The position numbers and the translations under genes are program-made. A stretch of 64,000 nucleotides of DNA. Origin: Hominimerdicola alba. GTDB lineage: Bacteria; Bacillota; Clostridia; Oscillospirales; Ruminococcaceae. Numbering within the stretch: the stretch's first letter is position 1; the number at the start of each line of letters is the position of its first letter. Under the pieces are notes generated by a model, which saw nothing but the letters and a program-made list of their open reading frames with translations, made no database searches and had not been told where the DNA came from. Positions 1 through 7,898 of the stretch are shown one piece after another. The stretch covers positions 34,447 through 98,446 of the forward strand of contig NZ_FOAT01000015.1 in assembly GCF_900109655.1 (NCBI RefSeq), read 5' to 3'.

Positions 1-100
1 GACCATACTGCTTTCTCCATGGATACTTCTGAAATCAACTCGGATATCACCGCTGAGAACGCTTTATCTCATAACGCACTAGCCTTGAACTCCACAAAGA
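1..100 (-). other. Leader region of a transcript leaving the left edge
   Basis: This is the start of a minus-strand transcription unit driven by the promoter at 101-129. I see no convincing ORF start or ribosome binding site in the first 95 bases of the transcript, so it is an untranslated leader of at least that length whose gene lies outside the window. I could not match it to a riboswitch or T-box consensus. Confidence 0.4.
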
Positions 101-129
101 ATTATACCATATTTCCCACTGCAATTCAA
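101..129 (-). promoter_or_regulatory. Sigma-A promoter for an off-window gene
   Basis: Read on the minus strand: TTGAAT (124-129), 17-base spacer, TATAAT (101-106). It lies just past the terminator of the zinc-ribbon gene, so it starts a new unit running off the left edge. Confidence 0.75.
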
Positions 130-140
130 GTGCGTTTTAC

Positions 141-188
141 AAAAAAAGCACAGACAATCCGCCTATAGAAAGGCAACATCGCCTGTGC
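141..188 (-). terminator. Terminator of the zinc-ribbon membrane protein gene
   Basis: On the minus strand an 11-bp stem (GCACAGGCGAT pairing with ATTGTCTGTGC, two G-U pairs) is followed by seven T. It begins 12 bases after the stop of the gene ending at 200. Confidence 0.85.
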
Positions 189-199
189 ATATCTTTTAA

Positions 200-1189
200 T
201 TAGTAGTTCTGATCGCAGACAAAATCACCTGTTGCGATGTTGTAAGCAACACTGTAACCATGTGCACCATTGTCGGTGAAGAAGTAGTAGTACGCATAAC
301 CATTTTCTTCTGATCTGAACTGGCTGCCTGTAATATCGCCATTGATCCTACCTGCAACTGCTGTACGTACTGTATTTTCAAGATCTGAGATATCTACTTC
401 TGCCTGACTGCTGCTGTCAGAAGCCTGGGACGAAGTGCCGTCACCGCTCTGTGCAGCTGATGAACTGTCACCGGGTTCAGCAAAGTTTACTGCACTGCTG
501 TCATTGTCGCTCTGTGATGAAGTATCAGCAACGCTCTCGATAGACTGTGCAGCAGATTCAGTAGATACTGCACTCTCTGTAGGCTGAGCATTTGTATCAA
601 CGGGATCGGTTACAGCGGGTTCATCGTCTATGCCGTCGTCAACAGGTGTCTGATCCTGAGGCTGCTGTTCAGCTGCACTTGTTGCAACAGGTCTTGCAGT
701 TCCTGCATTGTCAGTACCATTATCATTGCCCTTTTTGCCGAAGAGTCTCATGCCGATAAATATCGCTGCGATAACGATTATCAGCACTCCCACGGTAATA
801 ACAGCAGTTATGATGAACAGGCGCTTTCTTGCTGACTCTTCCTCGTAATCATCATCGTAACCATCATCAAAATCATCGAAGTCGTCGCCTGCAAAGAAAT
901 CATCATCTGCTCTGTCATCATCGATAACAGGAGCACTCTTCTTTCTGCTACCGCCGTTGCTGTTGCCGCGGCTGACATCGCTGTTGCTGTTGTTCTTTGC
1001 ATTTTCAGGCAGAACAAAACGCTTCGTCATATCATCATCGGGCTTTTTGAATACCTTTGTCTCGTCACCGACACCGCCCTCAGATGTCATATTGCCGTCC
1101 TCATCGATAAGCAGATTGTGGCAGAACTTGCAAAGTACAGCCTCACCTGAAAGCTCCTTACCGCAGTACGGACAAGTTTTTGTTTTCAT
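200..1189 (-). CDS. Zinc-ribbon, single-pass membrane protein of unknown function
   Basis: 329 residues. The N-terminus carries a zinc ribbon (CPYCGKEL about residue 6, then CKFCHNLL about residue 21: two CxxC pairs). A low-complexity, acidic stretch (about 75-120, many Asp and Glu) leads to one membrane helix (about 125-150, with a run of Ile and Val) and a long Ser/Thr/Gln-rich linker. The last 60 residues form a compact domain of unknown type containing YAYYYFF. The layout (cytoplasmic zinc ribbon, one helix, extracellular linker and small C-terminal domain) is common in Clostridia proteins thought to sense or scaffold at the envelope, but no function is established here. Start ATG is preceded by GAGGGGA; its own promoter and terminator make it monocistronic. 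Confidence 0.85.
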   Translation of the reverse strand: MKTKTCPYCGKELSGEAVLCKFCHNLLIDEDGNMTSEGGVGDETKVFKKPDDDMTKRFVLPENAKNNSNSDVSRGNSNGGSRKKSAPVIDDDRADDDFFAGDDFDDFDDGYDDDYEEESARKRLFIITAVITVGVLIIVIAAIFIGMRLFGKKGNDNGTDNAGTARPVATSAAEQQPQDQTPVDDGIDDEPAVTDPVDTNAQPTESAVSTESAAQSIESVADTSSQSDNDSSAVNFAEPGDSSSAAQSGDGTSSQASDSSSQAEVDISDLENTVRTAVAGRINGDITGSQFRSEENGYAYYYFFTDNGAHGYSVAYNIATGDFVCDQNY

Positions 1190-1253
1190 TTATATACCAT
1201 TCCCCTCAGTAATGTAGTTCCAAATATAGTACCCCTCATCGGGGCATACTAAT

Positions 1254-1282
1254 ATGATAGCATAAATATCCGTAAAAATCAA
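1254..1282 (-). promoter_or_regulatory. Sigma-A promoter of the zinc-ribbon gene
   Basis: Minus strand TTGATT (1277-1282), 17-base spacer, TATCAT (1254-1259), about 60 bases before the start codon. A small CCCC-GATGA-GGGG hairpin lies in the leader at 1232-1244. Confidence 0.7.
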
Positions 1283-1384
1283 CCGTTTTTAACAAAAAAA
1301 TCGGAAAAATTTCATCATATATCATGTTGTACAAAATACGGGGCATTTTCGGGGAAATTTCGCAAAAGTGTCCAGAAAATTCCG

Positions 1385-3667
1385 TCAGCTCTTTCTTCTT
1401 CTCACCTGTATGCCGCCGAGGTTGGAGCCTATGGACTCGATAGTTCTGTTATCCCTCTTGTCGGACTGCTTTTTCTTCTTTCCGCCGCCCTGTCTGCGCT
1501 CGGGCTTGGGTGCTGTGGGCTTGGAGGGGTCTTTCATAGTCAGGGATACTCTTCCGCGCTGCATATCAACATCCAGTACCCATACCTTTACGACGTCGCC
1601 GACCTTTACAACTTCCAGCGGGTGCTTGATGAACTTGTCGCAAAGCTGGGAGATATGTACCAGACCGTCCTCATGCACACCAATATCAACAAACGCACCG
1701 AAGTCGATAACATTTCTTACAGTACCCATCAGCTCCATACCCGGTGTGAGATCTTTCAGTTCCATAACGTCGCCGCTTCTCATCAGGGGAGGAGGCAGTT
1801 CATCACGGGGGTCACGTCCGGGCTTTTCAAGCTCCTTGACGATATCCGTAAGGGTAGGCAGACCTGTATCCAGTTCCTTAGCAAGAGCCGCAAGGTCACG
1901 GTCTTTCATAGCAGAGGTCAGCTTTTCGGTGTTGCCAACATCGCTCTCATCTATGCCGCACTTCTCCAGCAGAGCCTTTGCAGCTGCGTAGCTCTCGGGG
2001 TGGATACCTGTATTGTCAAAGGGATTCTTAGCCTCGGGCACACGCAGGAAGCCAGCGCACTGCTCATAAGCTTTAGCACCAAGCTTCTTGACTTTCAGCA
2101 GCTGCTTTCTGTCGGTGAATGCGCCATTCTCTTCACGGTAAAGCACGATATTCTTTGCCACAGCGGAGTTGATTCCCGAAATGTACGAAAGCAGAGAATA
2201 AGATGCTGTATTTACATCAACACCAACCGAGTTAACGCAGTCCTCAACAACACCCTTGAGAGCATCGTCCATTCTTGCCTTGGGCATATCGTGCTGATAC
2301 TGTCCAACACCTACTGCCTTGGGATCGATCTTTACAAGCTCCGCAAGGGGATCCTGCAAACGTCTTGCGATGGATACAGCCGATCTCAGCGAAACATCGT
2401 AATCGGGGAATTCCTCAGCTGCCAGCTTTGAAGCTGAGTAAACCGAAGCACCTGCCTCGGATACCACCATGTAGCTGACCTTGCGGTCGATCCCGCGGAT
2501 AAGATCAGCGGTGAAATCCTCAGTTTCACGGGAAGCTGTACCGTTGCCGATAGCGATGGTAGTAACACCATACTTGTTTATCATCTTTGTGAGAACGCTC
2601 TTTGCCTCTTCCTTGCGGCGCTCGCTCTGAGTCAGGTAGACTATGGCAGTATCCAGCACCTTACCTGTTTCGTCAACGGTAGCCACCTTACAGCCGTGGG
2701 CATATCCGGGGTCAAGACCAAGTGTTACGGTATTCTTAACAGGCGGTGCCATCAACAGCTGACGAAGATTGGACGAGAACACCTTGATAGCGCCCTCCTG
2801 CGCATTCGCAGAAAGTTCAGCCCTTATCTCACGCTCAACAGATGGAGCGATAAGTCTGCTGAAACTGTCATCGCAGGCAGCAGCCACCAGCTTGCCGCAG
2901 GCGGAATCATTCTTAACATACTGTCCGCGGCATATCTCTTCGCCCATTCCCTCGGGGATATCTATGCTGACTTTCAGCGCGCCCTCTTTCTCACCGCGGT
3001 CAAGTGCAAGTACGCGGTGACCCGCAGTCTTCGATACATTCTCGCTGTACTCGAAGTAGTTCTTGTAAACCACGTCAGCTTCCTCGGAAGCTGCAGCAGA
3101 GGTTATCTTGCCCGACTTGTTATAAGCTTCACGCAGAGCCTTTCTCAGCTCGGCATTATCGGAAACGTCCTCAGCGATTATATCCATAGCGCCCTGAACA
3201 GCCGCAGCTGCGTCGGAAACGCCCTTTTCTTCATTAACAAAAGCAGCAGCTTCAGCGTTGGGATCGGTATCGGCAGACTGTGCCATGATAAGTTCAGCAA
3301 GAGGTTCAAGACCCTTCTCTCGTGCGATAGAAGCTCTGGTCTTTCTCTTGGGCTTGTATGGACGGTAGATGTCCTCAACTTCCACCAGCGTAACAGCCTT
3401 TTCGATAGCAGCGGCGATCTCGTCGGTCATCTTTTCCTGTTCGGTTATGGCGTTAACGACTTCCTCCTTGCGCTTTTCAAGATTGCGCAAGTAAGTCAGC
3501 CTGTCATAAAGCTCACGGATCACCTGATCGTCCAGTGAACCCGTAACTTCCTTACGGTAACGGGCAATAAAGGGTATGGTCTTGTCGTCATCCAGCAGGG
3601 CAACAGTGTTGTCCACCTGTTCCTGTCTTAAATTGAATTCCTGTGCAAGAACTTTATTAATATCCAT
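1385..3667 (-). CDS. tex: Tex family RNA-binding transcription accessory protein
   Basis: 760 residues, full length for Tex. Order of domains: N-terminal helical Tex_N region (starts MDINKVLAQEF, with FIARYRKEVTGSLDD near residue 33), a YqgF/RuvC-like fold in the middle (LGLDPGYAHGCKVATVDETG about residue 320), helix-hairpin-helix region (SYISGINSAVAKNIV about 500) and a C-terminal S1 RNA-binding domain (GTVRNVIDFGAFVDIGVHED about 650), ending in a basic tail. Tex proteins bind nucleic acid and transcription complexes; the exact role in Firmicutes is not settled. Start ATG follows AAAGGAAAG. Monocistronic with its own promoter; no clear terminator hairpin is visible downstream in 1290-1384. 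Confidence 0.95.
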   Translation of the reverse strand: MDINKVLAQEFNLRQEQVDNTVALLDDDKTIPFIARYRKEVTGSLDDQVIRELYDRLTYLRNLEKRKEEVVNAITEQEKMTDEIAAAIEKAVTLVEVEDIYRPYKPKRKTRASIAREKGLEPLAELIMAQSADTDPNAEAAAFVNEEKGVSDAAAAVQGAMDIIAEDVSDNAELRKALREAYNKSGKITSAAASEEADVVYKNYFEYSENVSKTAGHRVLALDRGEKEGALKVSIDIPEGMGEEICRGQYVKNDSACGKLVAAACDDSFSRLIAPSVEREIRAELSANAQEGAIKVFSSNLRQLLMAPPVKNTVTLGLDPGYAHGCKVATVDETGKVLDTAIVYLTQSERRKEEAKSVLTKMINKYGVTTIAIGNGTASRETEDFTADLIRGIDRKVSYMVVSEAGASVYSASKLAAEEFPDYDVSLRSAVSIARRLQDPLAELVKIDPKAVGVGQYQHDMPKARMDDALKGVVEDCVNSVGVDVNTASYSLLSYISGINSAVAKNIVLYREENGAFTDRKQLLKVKKLGAKAYEQCAGFLRVPEAKNPFDNTGIHPESYAAAKALLEKCGIDESDVGNTEKLTSAMKDRDLAALAKELDTGLPTLTDIVKELEKPGRDPRDELPPPLMRSGDVMELKDLTPGMELMGTVRNVIDFGAFVDIGVHEDGLVHISQLCDKFIKHPLEVVKVGDVVKVWVLDVDMQRGRVSLTMKDPSKPTAPKPERRQGGGKKKKQSDKRDNRTIESIGSNLGGIQVRRRKS

Positions 3668-3721
3668 ATTTTCTTTCCTTTCCCCGCAGACTTCACATGC
3701 GGTATCATGCGGTATCTAATA

Positions 3722-3750
3722 ATTATACCACAAAATGAGCAGATTGTAAA
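3722..3750 (-). promoter_or_regulatory. Sigma-A promoter of tex
   Basis: Minus strand TTTACA (3745-3750), 17-base spacer, TATAAT (3722-3727). The leader contains a short direct repeat (GATACCGCATG twice) before the ribosome binding site. Confidence 0.8.
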
Positions 3751-3793
3751 GACGCAGATGAACAAATATTCCAGTCAGCCTGTCCACAACGCG

Positions 3794-3828
3794 AAAAAGC
3801 CCGAAAAAGGCGATCACCTCTTTCGGGC
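3794..3828 (-). terminator. Terminator of the AAA-CYTH gene
   Basis: On the minus strand GCCCGAAAGAGG pairs with CCTTTTTCGGGC across a six-base loop, followed by five T. It starts six bases after the stop codon. Confidence 0.9.
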
Positions 3829-3833
3829 AAATA

Positions 3834-4922
3834 TCACTTTATCAGCGCCAGAGCCGCATTTTTGTAGTTCTCATCATCAGTGACTTCCTTTATCACCTTG
3901 ATAAAATCAGGGAAAACTATCTCAGTATTCTCGTCACTTAGTTCGATCTCAGCAATAGCCTTGTCGTCCCAGAATGGATAAACATCTATCTCGTAATACA
4001 GATTATTCTCCGAAAGACAGTATCTTGTCTTTCTTATCTGCCTGCGGGAGGTATCGGCATCCATCAGCAGTGCGAGGTACTCTTCCTGAGTCAGCCTGCG
4101 CTCTATCTCGACACGCTTCATATCCGTAATCTTTTTCTTTCTGGTGAGATAATACACAAAGCTTCCGCCTGTACCGCGCTGGCGCACCCTGACTTCGTCG
4201 CCGTTATCCGATTTAAGATAAGTCTGGATTATCTCCACACGGGAACAGTTCGGCAAAGCTTCAAGCTGAACTGTGTCGGGGTACTCTATAAGGAATTTAC
4301 GTTCTATCTCCAGAGGTTCAGGTTCTCCAAGGAACGAAGCTATCTCCGACATCAGACGCTGCATCTTTCCCTCAAAATCGGTGGAATTGTCTATTACCCT
4401 GAGATGGGGATGACCCGTCCATGAAGCTATGAGTTTTTCATCTATCTCACAAGCCTGCTCGGGAGTTTCCGTTCTCGCTGAATTGTTGGACAGCGTATAG
4501 AACTTCTCAGCGCCCTTAGCCGCAGTCACCAGATGGAACACCGCATCGTAGTTGTCACGGAGTTCGACTTCTTTCATGCCGATGCTGTCAAGCACCTCGG
4601 CAAATTCCTCTTTCGACATATAAGCCTTGTTATCCAGAGCACCCCTGTCACATACGATAAGATACTTATCCTTGCCCATAGTCGAAGCCGCACGCTGGAA
4701 AACTCTTTCCTTTTCAAGCTGCAAAGCAAACAGGCTCTTCTGAAAATCCACGTTGCTGCCGCAAGTCCAGGGCGCAACTCCGCCGCCTATCAGCTCACTG
4801 GCTGTTTCGGGCACGAAAAGCACTGTGTAGCCCAGTTTGTCAAACTCTTTCATAATACGGCTCATAGCCGTTGATTTTCCTCCGCACGGTCCGCCCGTGA
4901 TTACTATCTTTTTGATATCCAT
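3834..4922 (-). CDS. AAA-type P-loop NTPase fused to a CYTH phosphohydrolase domain
   Basis: 362 residues. The N-terminal half is a P-loop NTPase of the AAA_28 type: Walker A GGPCGGKST at residues 9-17, and a Walker-B-like LIVCDRGALDNKAY near residue 88. The C-terminal half (from about residue 200) is a CYTH domain with its defining EIERKFLI motif and alternating charged strands (RVEIIQTYLK, EVRVRQRG, YEIDVYP, AIAEIEL). CYTH enzymes bind triphosphates in a barrel and include triphosphatases and adenylate cyclases; the natural substrate of this fused family is not known to me. Start ATG follows GGAGGTCAGGGT. It has its own promoter, which overlaps the end of dpaB. Confidence 0.88.
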   Translation of the reverse strand: MDIKKIVITGGPCGGKSTAMSRIMKEFDKLGYTVLFVPETASELIGGGVAPWTCGSNVDFQKSLFALQLEKERVFQRAASTMGKDKYLIVCDRGALDNKAYMSKEEFAEVLDSIGMKEVELRDNYDAVFHLVTAAKGAEKFYTLSNNSARTETPEQACEIDEKLIASWTGHPHLRVIDNSTDFEGKMQRLMSEIASFLGEPEPLEIERKFLIEYPDTVQLEALPNCSRVEIIQTYLKSDNGDEVRVRQRGTGGSFVYYLTRKKKITDMKRVEIERRLTQEEYLALLMDADTSRRQIRKTRYCLSENNLYYEIDVYPFWDDKAIAEIELSDENTEIVFPDFIKVIKEVTDDENYKNAALALIK

Positions 4923-4976
4923 ACCCTGACCTCCAGACGATGTCTCACGCAGGCGGCAAGCCGCTCACGCAATTAT

Positions 4977-5005
4977 ATTATAAAACACCGCCGTTCAAAA
5001 GTCAA
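4977..5005 (-). promoter_or_regulatory. Sigma-A promoter of the AAA-CYTH gene
   Basis: Minus strand TTGACT (5000-5005), 17-base spacer, TATAAT (4977-4982). The -35 box overlaps the last codons of dpaB; a second TATAAT sits directly behind at 4972-4977. Confidence 0.75.
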
Positions 5006-5613
5006 TAGTCACGCCCCTGTTTAACTCCGACAACAGGCTGTATCTGAACGCCTTTCAGCGCCATTTCCACCGTTTCGGGCAGAAGCGAAAGGTCAGCAAC
5101 CATGGAAGCAGGCTTTTTCACGATATCGTCCTGAGCATAGGGCACAAAATAGTAGTTGCGATAATTCTGCAAAATGCCTATGTTTTTTGCACAAGCTCCA
5201 AGCGCATCATTTGTCGATATGGCTATCACCACAGGCAGACAGCTCCGCAGATGGCTTTTCACAGCCATGGTCAATGGCGTGTCGGTTATGCCCACCGCCA
5301 GCTTCGCCGCCGAATTCGCTGTACAAGGTGCCACGACCATTACATCGCACATTCTTTTCGGACCTATAGGTTCCGAATCTTCGATGGTCTTTATGACCTT
5401 TCTGCCTGCGATGTTTTCCAGCCGTTTGATATTGTTTGCCGCTTTTCCGAATCGAGTATCCACCTCTGCGGCATTGAATGACATTATTGGCAGAAGCTCC
5501 GCGCCCATATTCCGAAGCCTTTCAGCCGCGGAAAAACTTTTCTCAAATGTGCAGAAAGACCCCGACAGCCCATAGCCTATCCTGACACCTTTCAGTCTGT
5601 TTTCTGTCGGCAA
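5002..5613 (-). CDS. dpaB: Dipicolinate synthase subunit B
   Basis: 203 residues, a flavoprotein-fold protein (Dfp/SpoVFB family): N-terminal RIGYGLSGSFCTFEK, then VMVVAPCTANSAAKLAVGITDTP with the cofactor-binding APCTANS signature, and CAKNIGILQNYRNYYFVPY. With DpaA it makes dipicolinic acid from dihydrodipicolinate in the mother cell, the calcium chelator of the spore core. The start ATG overlaps the end of dpaA by 22 bases, so the two are translated from one message. No terminator is evident before the next promoter at 4977-5005. Confidence 0.95.
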   Translation of the reverse strand: MPTENRLKGVRIGYGLSGSFCTFEKSFSAAERLRNMGAELLPIMSFNAAEVDTRFGKAANNIKRLENIAGRKVIKTIEDSEPIGPKRMCDVMVVAPCTANSAAKLAVGITDTPLTMAVKSHLRSCLPVVIAISTNDALGACAKNIGILQNYRNYYFVPYAQDDIVKKPASMVADLSLLPETVEMALKGVQIQPVVGVKQGRDY

Positions 5614-6464
5614 TTTGTTATCCCCCTCTCGTCTGTTATCTCCCTTATCGATTCCGCGATAATCCTGCCTGCCGCCGCAGGTGCGGCTTTTCCAGGCAGT
5701 GCAAGAGCGTGTATCGCATTTATCTCTAATCTTTTTGCCGCCGCGAAGTCAGTTCCGCCGGGCTTTGAAGCCAGGTCTATCACCGTACACCCGGTCTTGA
5801 CCGATGCCAGAATATCTTCCGTAAGAACCATCGCGGGGACTGTATTTATAATAGTATCAAATCTGCCGATATTCTCAGCAAGTTCTGTCATCGGAAAACT
5901 GTCGAAACCCTCCGACCATACCTGCGCAAGTACTTCGGGTCGTCTTGCGGTGACTGAACATTTTGCTCCCGCCGCTTTAAAAAGCCACCCGCAGCACTTG
6001 CCTGTTCTTCCAAAACCGATGATCAACACCTTGCTGCTGAAAACAGTGTCTGCGCTGTTACCCATTGCTATCATCAGCGCACCCTCAGCCGTGGGGATAC
6101 TATTTTTAACAGCCAAGCTTTCCCGCTTGAAATAATCTTCGACTTGCAGACCCATCTGCGAAAACAGGTTTTCCTGCTTGGCGGAGATCCTGCCACCAAG
6201 TACAAGACCGCCCGATTTCACCTGAGAAGCCAGCTTTTCAAGGCTTATCTTCTCACCGCCGATATCGATACTGTCACCGCCCGATAAAAGCGGCAGTACA
6301 AGCACATCTGCCATTTCGGGCATATCCTCGAATGAGATCAGCTTCTCTGTTTCCTCCGCCCCATCTATACCCAGCGCGTATACTTTTCCGAAAGTGCATA
6401 GCTCTTCACACATATATACCTGACGCAGGTCTCCGCCCGCACATAAAAACACAGCTTTTTCCAT
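5592..6464 (-). CDS. dpaA: Dipicolinate synthase subunit A
   Basis: 290 residues. The N-terminal region (VFLCAGGDLRQVYMCEEL) and the Rossmann nucleotide-binding fold in the C-terminal half (SKVLIIGFGRTGKCCGWLFK, then DTIINTVPAMVLT) match the SpoVFA/DpaA family. It catalyses the NAD(P)-dependent step of dipicolinate synthesis together with DpaB during sporulation. Start ATG follows GGGAGGTCGCGGC. The upstream sequence at 6494-6522 fits a mother-cell sporulation sigma factor rather than sigma-A, which agrees with late expression. Confidence 0.95.
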   Translation of the reverse strand: MEKAVFLCAGGDLRQVYMCEELCTFGKVYALGIDGAEETEKLISFEDMPEMADVLVLPLLSGGDSIDIGGEKISLEKLASQVKSGGLVLGGRISAKQENLFSQMGLQVEDYFKRESLAVKNSIPTAEGALMIAMGNSADTVFSSKVLIIGFGRTGKCCGWLFKAAGAKCSVTARRPEVLAQVWSEGFDSFPMTELAENIGRFDTIINTVPAMVLTEDILASVKTGCTVIDLASKPGGTDFAAAKRLEINAIHALALPGKAAPAAAGRIIAESIREITDERGITNCRQKTD

Positions 6465-6493
6465 GCCGCGACCTCCCGTTCGTTACTGTATTT

Positions 6494-6522
6494 TATAGTA
6501 TGCGGGAGAGACAGGTCGGGTG
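6494..6522 (-). promoter_or_regulatory. Possible sigma-K type sporulation promoter of dpaAB
   Basis: Minus strand CACC (6519-6522), 16-base spacer, CATACTATA (6494-6502), which fits the sigma-K pattern AC / CATAnnnTA known from Bacillus. No sigma-A promoter is visible here. It lies directly after the gap terminator. Inference by pattern only. Confidence 0.5.
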
Positions 6523-6531
6523 AATGCGTAC

Positions 6532-6566
6532 AAAAAATCCCCCGAAGTCCTGAGACCTCGGGGGAT
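6532..6566 (-). terminator. Terminator of gap
   Basis: Minus strand CCCCCGAGGTC pairs with GGACTTCGGGGG around a TCA loop and is followed by six T. Confidence 0.92.
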
Positions 6567-6588
6567 ATATTGTTGCAATTAATTGGGA

Positions 6589-7629
6589 TTAGCCCAGTTC
6601 TGCAAAGTACTTGATAGTTCTTACCATCTGAGATGTGTAAGAATTCTCGTTGTCGTACCAAGAAACAACCTGTACCTCGAAGAGGTCATCAGAGATCTTG
6701 GAAACCATTGTCTGAGTAGCATCGAACAGAGAACCATATCTCATGCCGATAACGTCAGAAGAAACGATAGGATCGGTGTTGTAACCGAAGCTCTCAGAAG
6801 CAGCAGCCTTCATAGCAGCGTTGATGCCGTCAACAGTAACGTCAGCCTTCTTAACAACTGCAGTCAGGATAGTTGTAGAACCTGTAGGAACAGGAACTCT
6901 CTGTGCAGAACCGATCAGCTTGCCGTTCAGCTCAGGGATAACCAGACCGATTGCCTTAGCAGCACCTGTGCTGTTAGGAACGATGTTAGCAGCGCCAGCT
7001 CTAGCTCTTCTCATATCGCCCTTTCTGTGAGGACCATCGAGGATCATCTGATCGCCGGTGTAAGCGTGGATTGTGCTCATGATACCGCTCTGGATAGGAG
7101 CATAGTCGTTCAGAGCCTTAGCCATAGGTGCGAGGCAGTTAGTTGTGCAGGAAGCAGCAGAAATGATCTTGTCATCCTTAGTCAGAGTCTTCTCGTTAAC
7201 AGAGAAAACGATTGTAGGCAGATCATTGCCTGCAGGAGCAGAGATAACTACCTTCTTAGCGCCAGCGTCGATGTGAGCCTGGCTCTTAGCCTTAGAGCAG
7301 TAGAAACCTGTGCACTCCAGAACAACGTCAACGCCCAGCTCGCCCCAAGGCAGCTCAGCAGCGTTAGCCTTTGCATAGATCTGAAGAGTCTTGCCATCAA
7401 CAGTGATGGTGTTAGCCTCATCATCAGCAGAAACAGTGTGAGTATTCTCACCTATTCTACCACAGTAACCACCCTGAGCGGTGTCGAACTTCAGCAGGTT
7501 AGCCAGCATGGAAGGCTTAGTCAGGTCGTTGATAGCAACGATCTCATAACCCTCTGCACCGAACATCTGTCTGAAAGCCAGACGGCCGATACGACCAAAA
7601 CCATTAATTGCAACTTTTACATTTGCCAT
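6589..7629 (-). CDS. gap: Glyceraldehyde-3-phosphate dehydrogenase, type I
   Basis: 346 residues, typical length for the family. N-terminal NAD fold [17 protein letters not shown], catalytic cysteine in [15 protein letters not shown] near residue 157, and the phosphate-binding HAYTGDQ and [20 protein letters not shown] segments. It converts glyceraldehyde-3-phosphate to 1,3-bisphosphoglycerate in glycolysis. The codons are strongly biased, as expected for an abundant protein. Start ATG follows a perfect AGGAGG, and the gene has its own near-consensus promoter and a strong terminator, so it is monocistronic and not joined to pgk or tpi here. Confidence 0.98.
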   Translation of the reverse strand: MANVKVAINGFGRIGRLAFRQMFGAEGYEIVAINDLTKPSMLANLLKFDTAQGGYCGRIGENTHTVSADDEANTITVDGKTLQIYAKANAAELPWGELGVDVVLECTGFYCSKAKSQAHIDAGAKKVVISAPAGNDLPTIVFSVNEKTLTKDDKIISAASCTTNCLAPMAKALNDYAPIQSGIMSTIHAYTGDQMILDGPHRKGDMRRARAGAANIVPNSTGAAKAIGLVIPELNGKLIGSAQRVPVPTGSTTILTAVVKKADVTVDGINAAMKAAASESFGYNTDPIVSSDVIGMRYGSLFDATQTMVSKISDDLFEVQVVSWYDNENSYTSQMVRTIKYFAELG

Positions 7630-7664
7630 TGTATTGTACCTCCTAGAAAAAAATTTCTGAATCT

Positions 7665-7693
7665 ATTATACACCATTTCAGAAAATATTTCAA
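7665..7693 (-). promoter_or_regulatory. Sigma-A promoter of gap
   Basis: Minus strand TTGAAA (7688-7693), 17-base spacer, TATAAT (7665-7670), about 35 bases before the start codon. Short leader with AGGAGG at 7639-7644. Confidence 0.85.
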
Positions 7694-7854
7694 GCCCTTT
7701 TCCAAAAAAACTTATTATTTTTTACATCTTTTCCCGAAAAATGCGCATTACGGCTGATATTTCGGTACAGCATACCAAATTCACATATCATATATAACAA
7801 ATCACATTATATACATATACCTTTTCACCTGATGCATATCGTTCCCGTACACAC

Positions 7855-7888
7855 AAAAACGTGCGGAAAGCATCAGCTCTCCGCACGT
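7855..7888 (-). terminator. Terminator of the carboxyltransferase operon
   Basis: Minus strand ACGTGCGGA pairs with TTCCGCACGT, followed by TTTTTG. Located 11 bases after the 5S-like gene. Confidence 0.9.
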
Positions 7889-7898
7889 AAATAATCTA

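Noticed and set aside
2696..3538. Long open frame on the plus strand inside tex
   Set aside because: It is antisense to tex, whose protein sequence matches the family throughout; no ribosome site or promoter.
6583..7797. 404-codon plus-strand frame over gap
   Set aside because: A mirror of the strongly biased codons of gap; composition (many Ser, Val, Cys) is typical of shadow frames.
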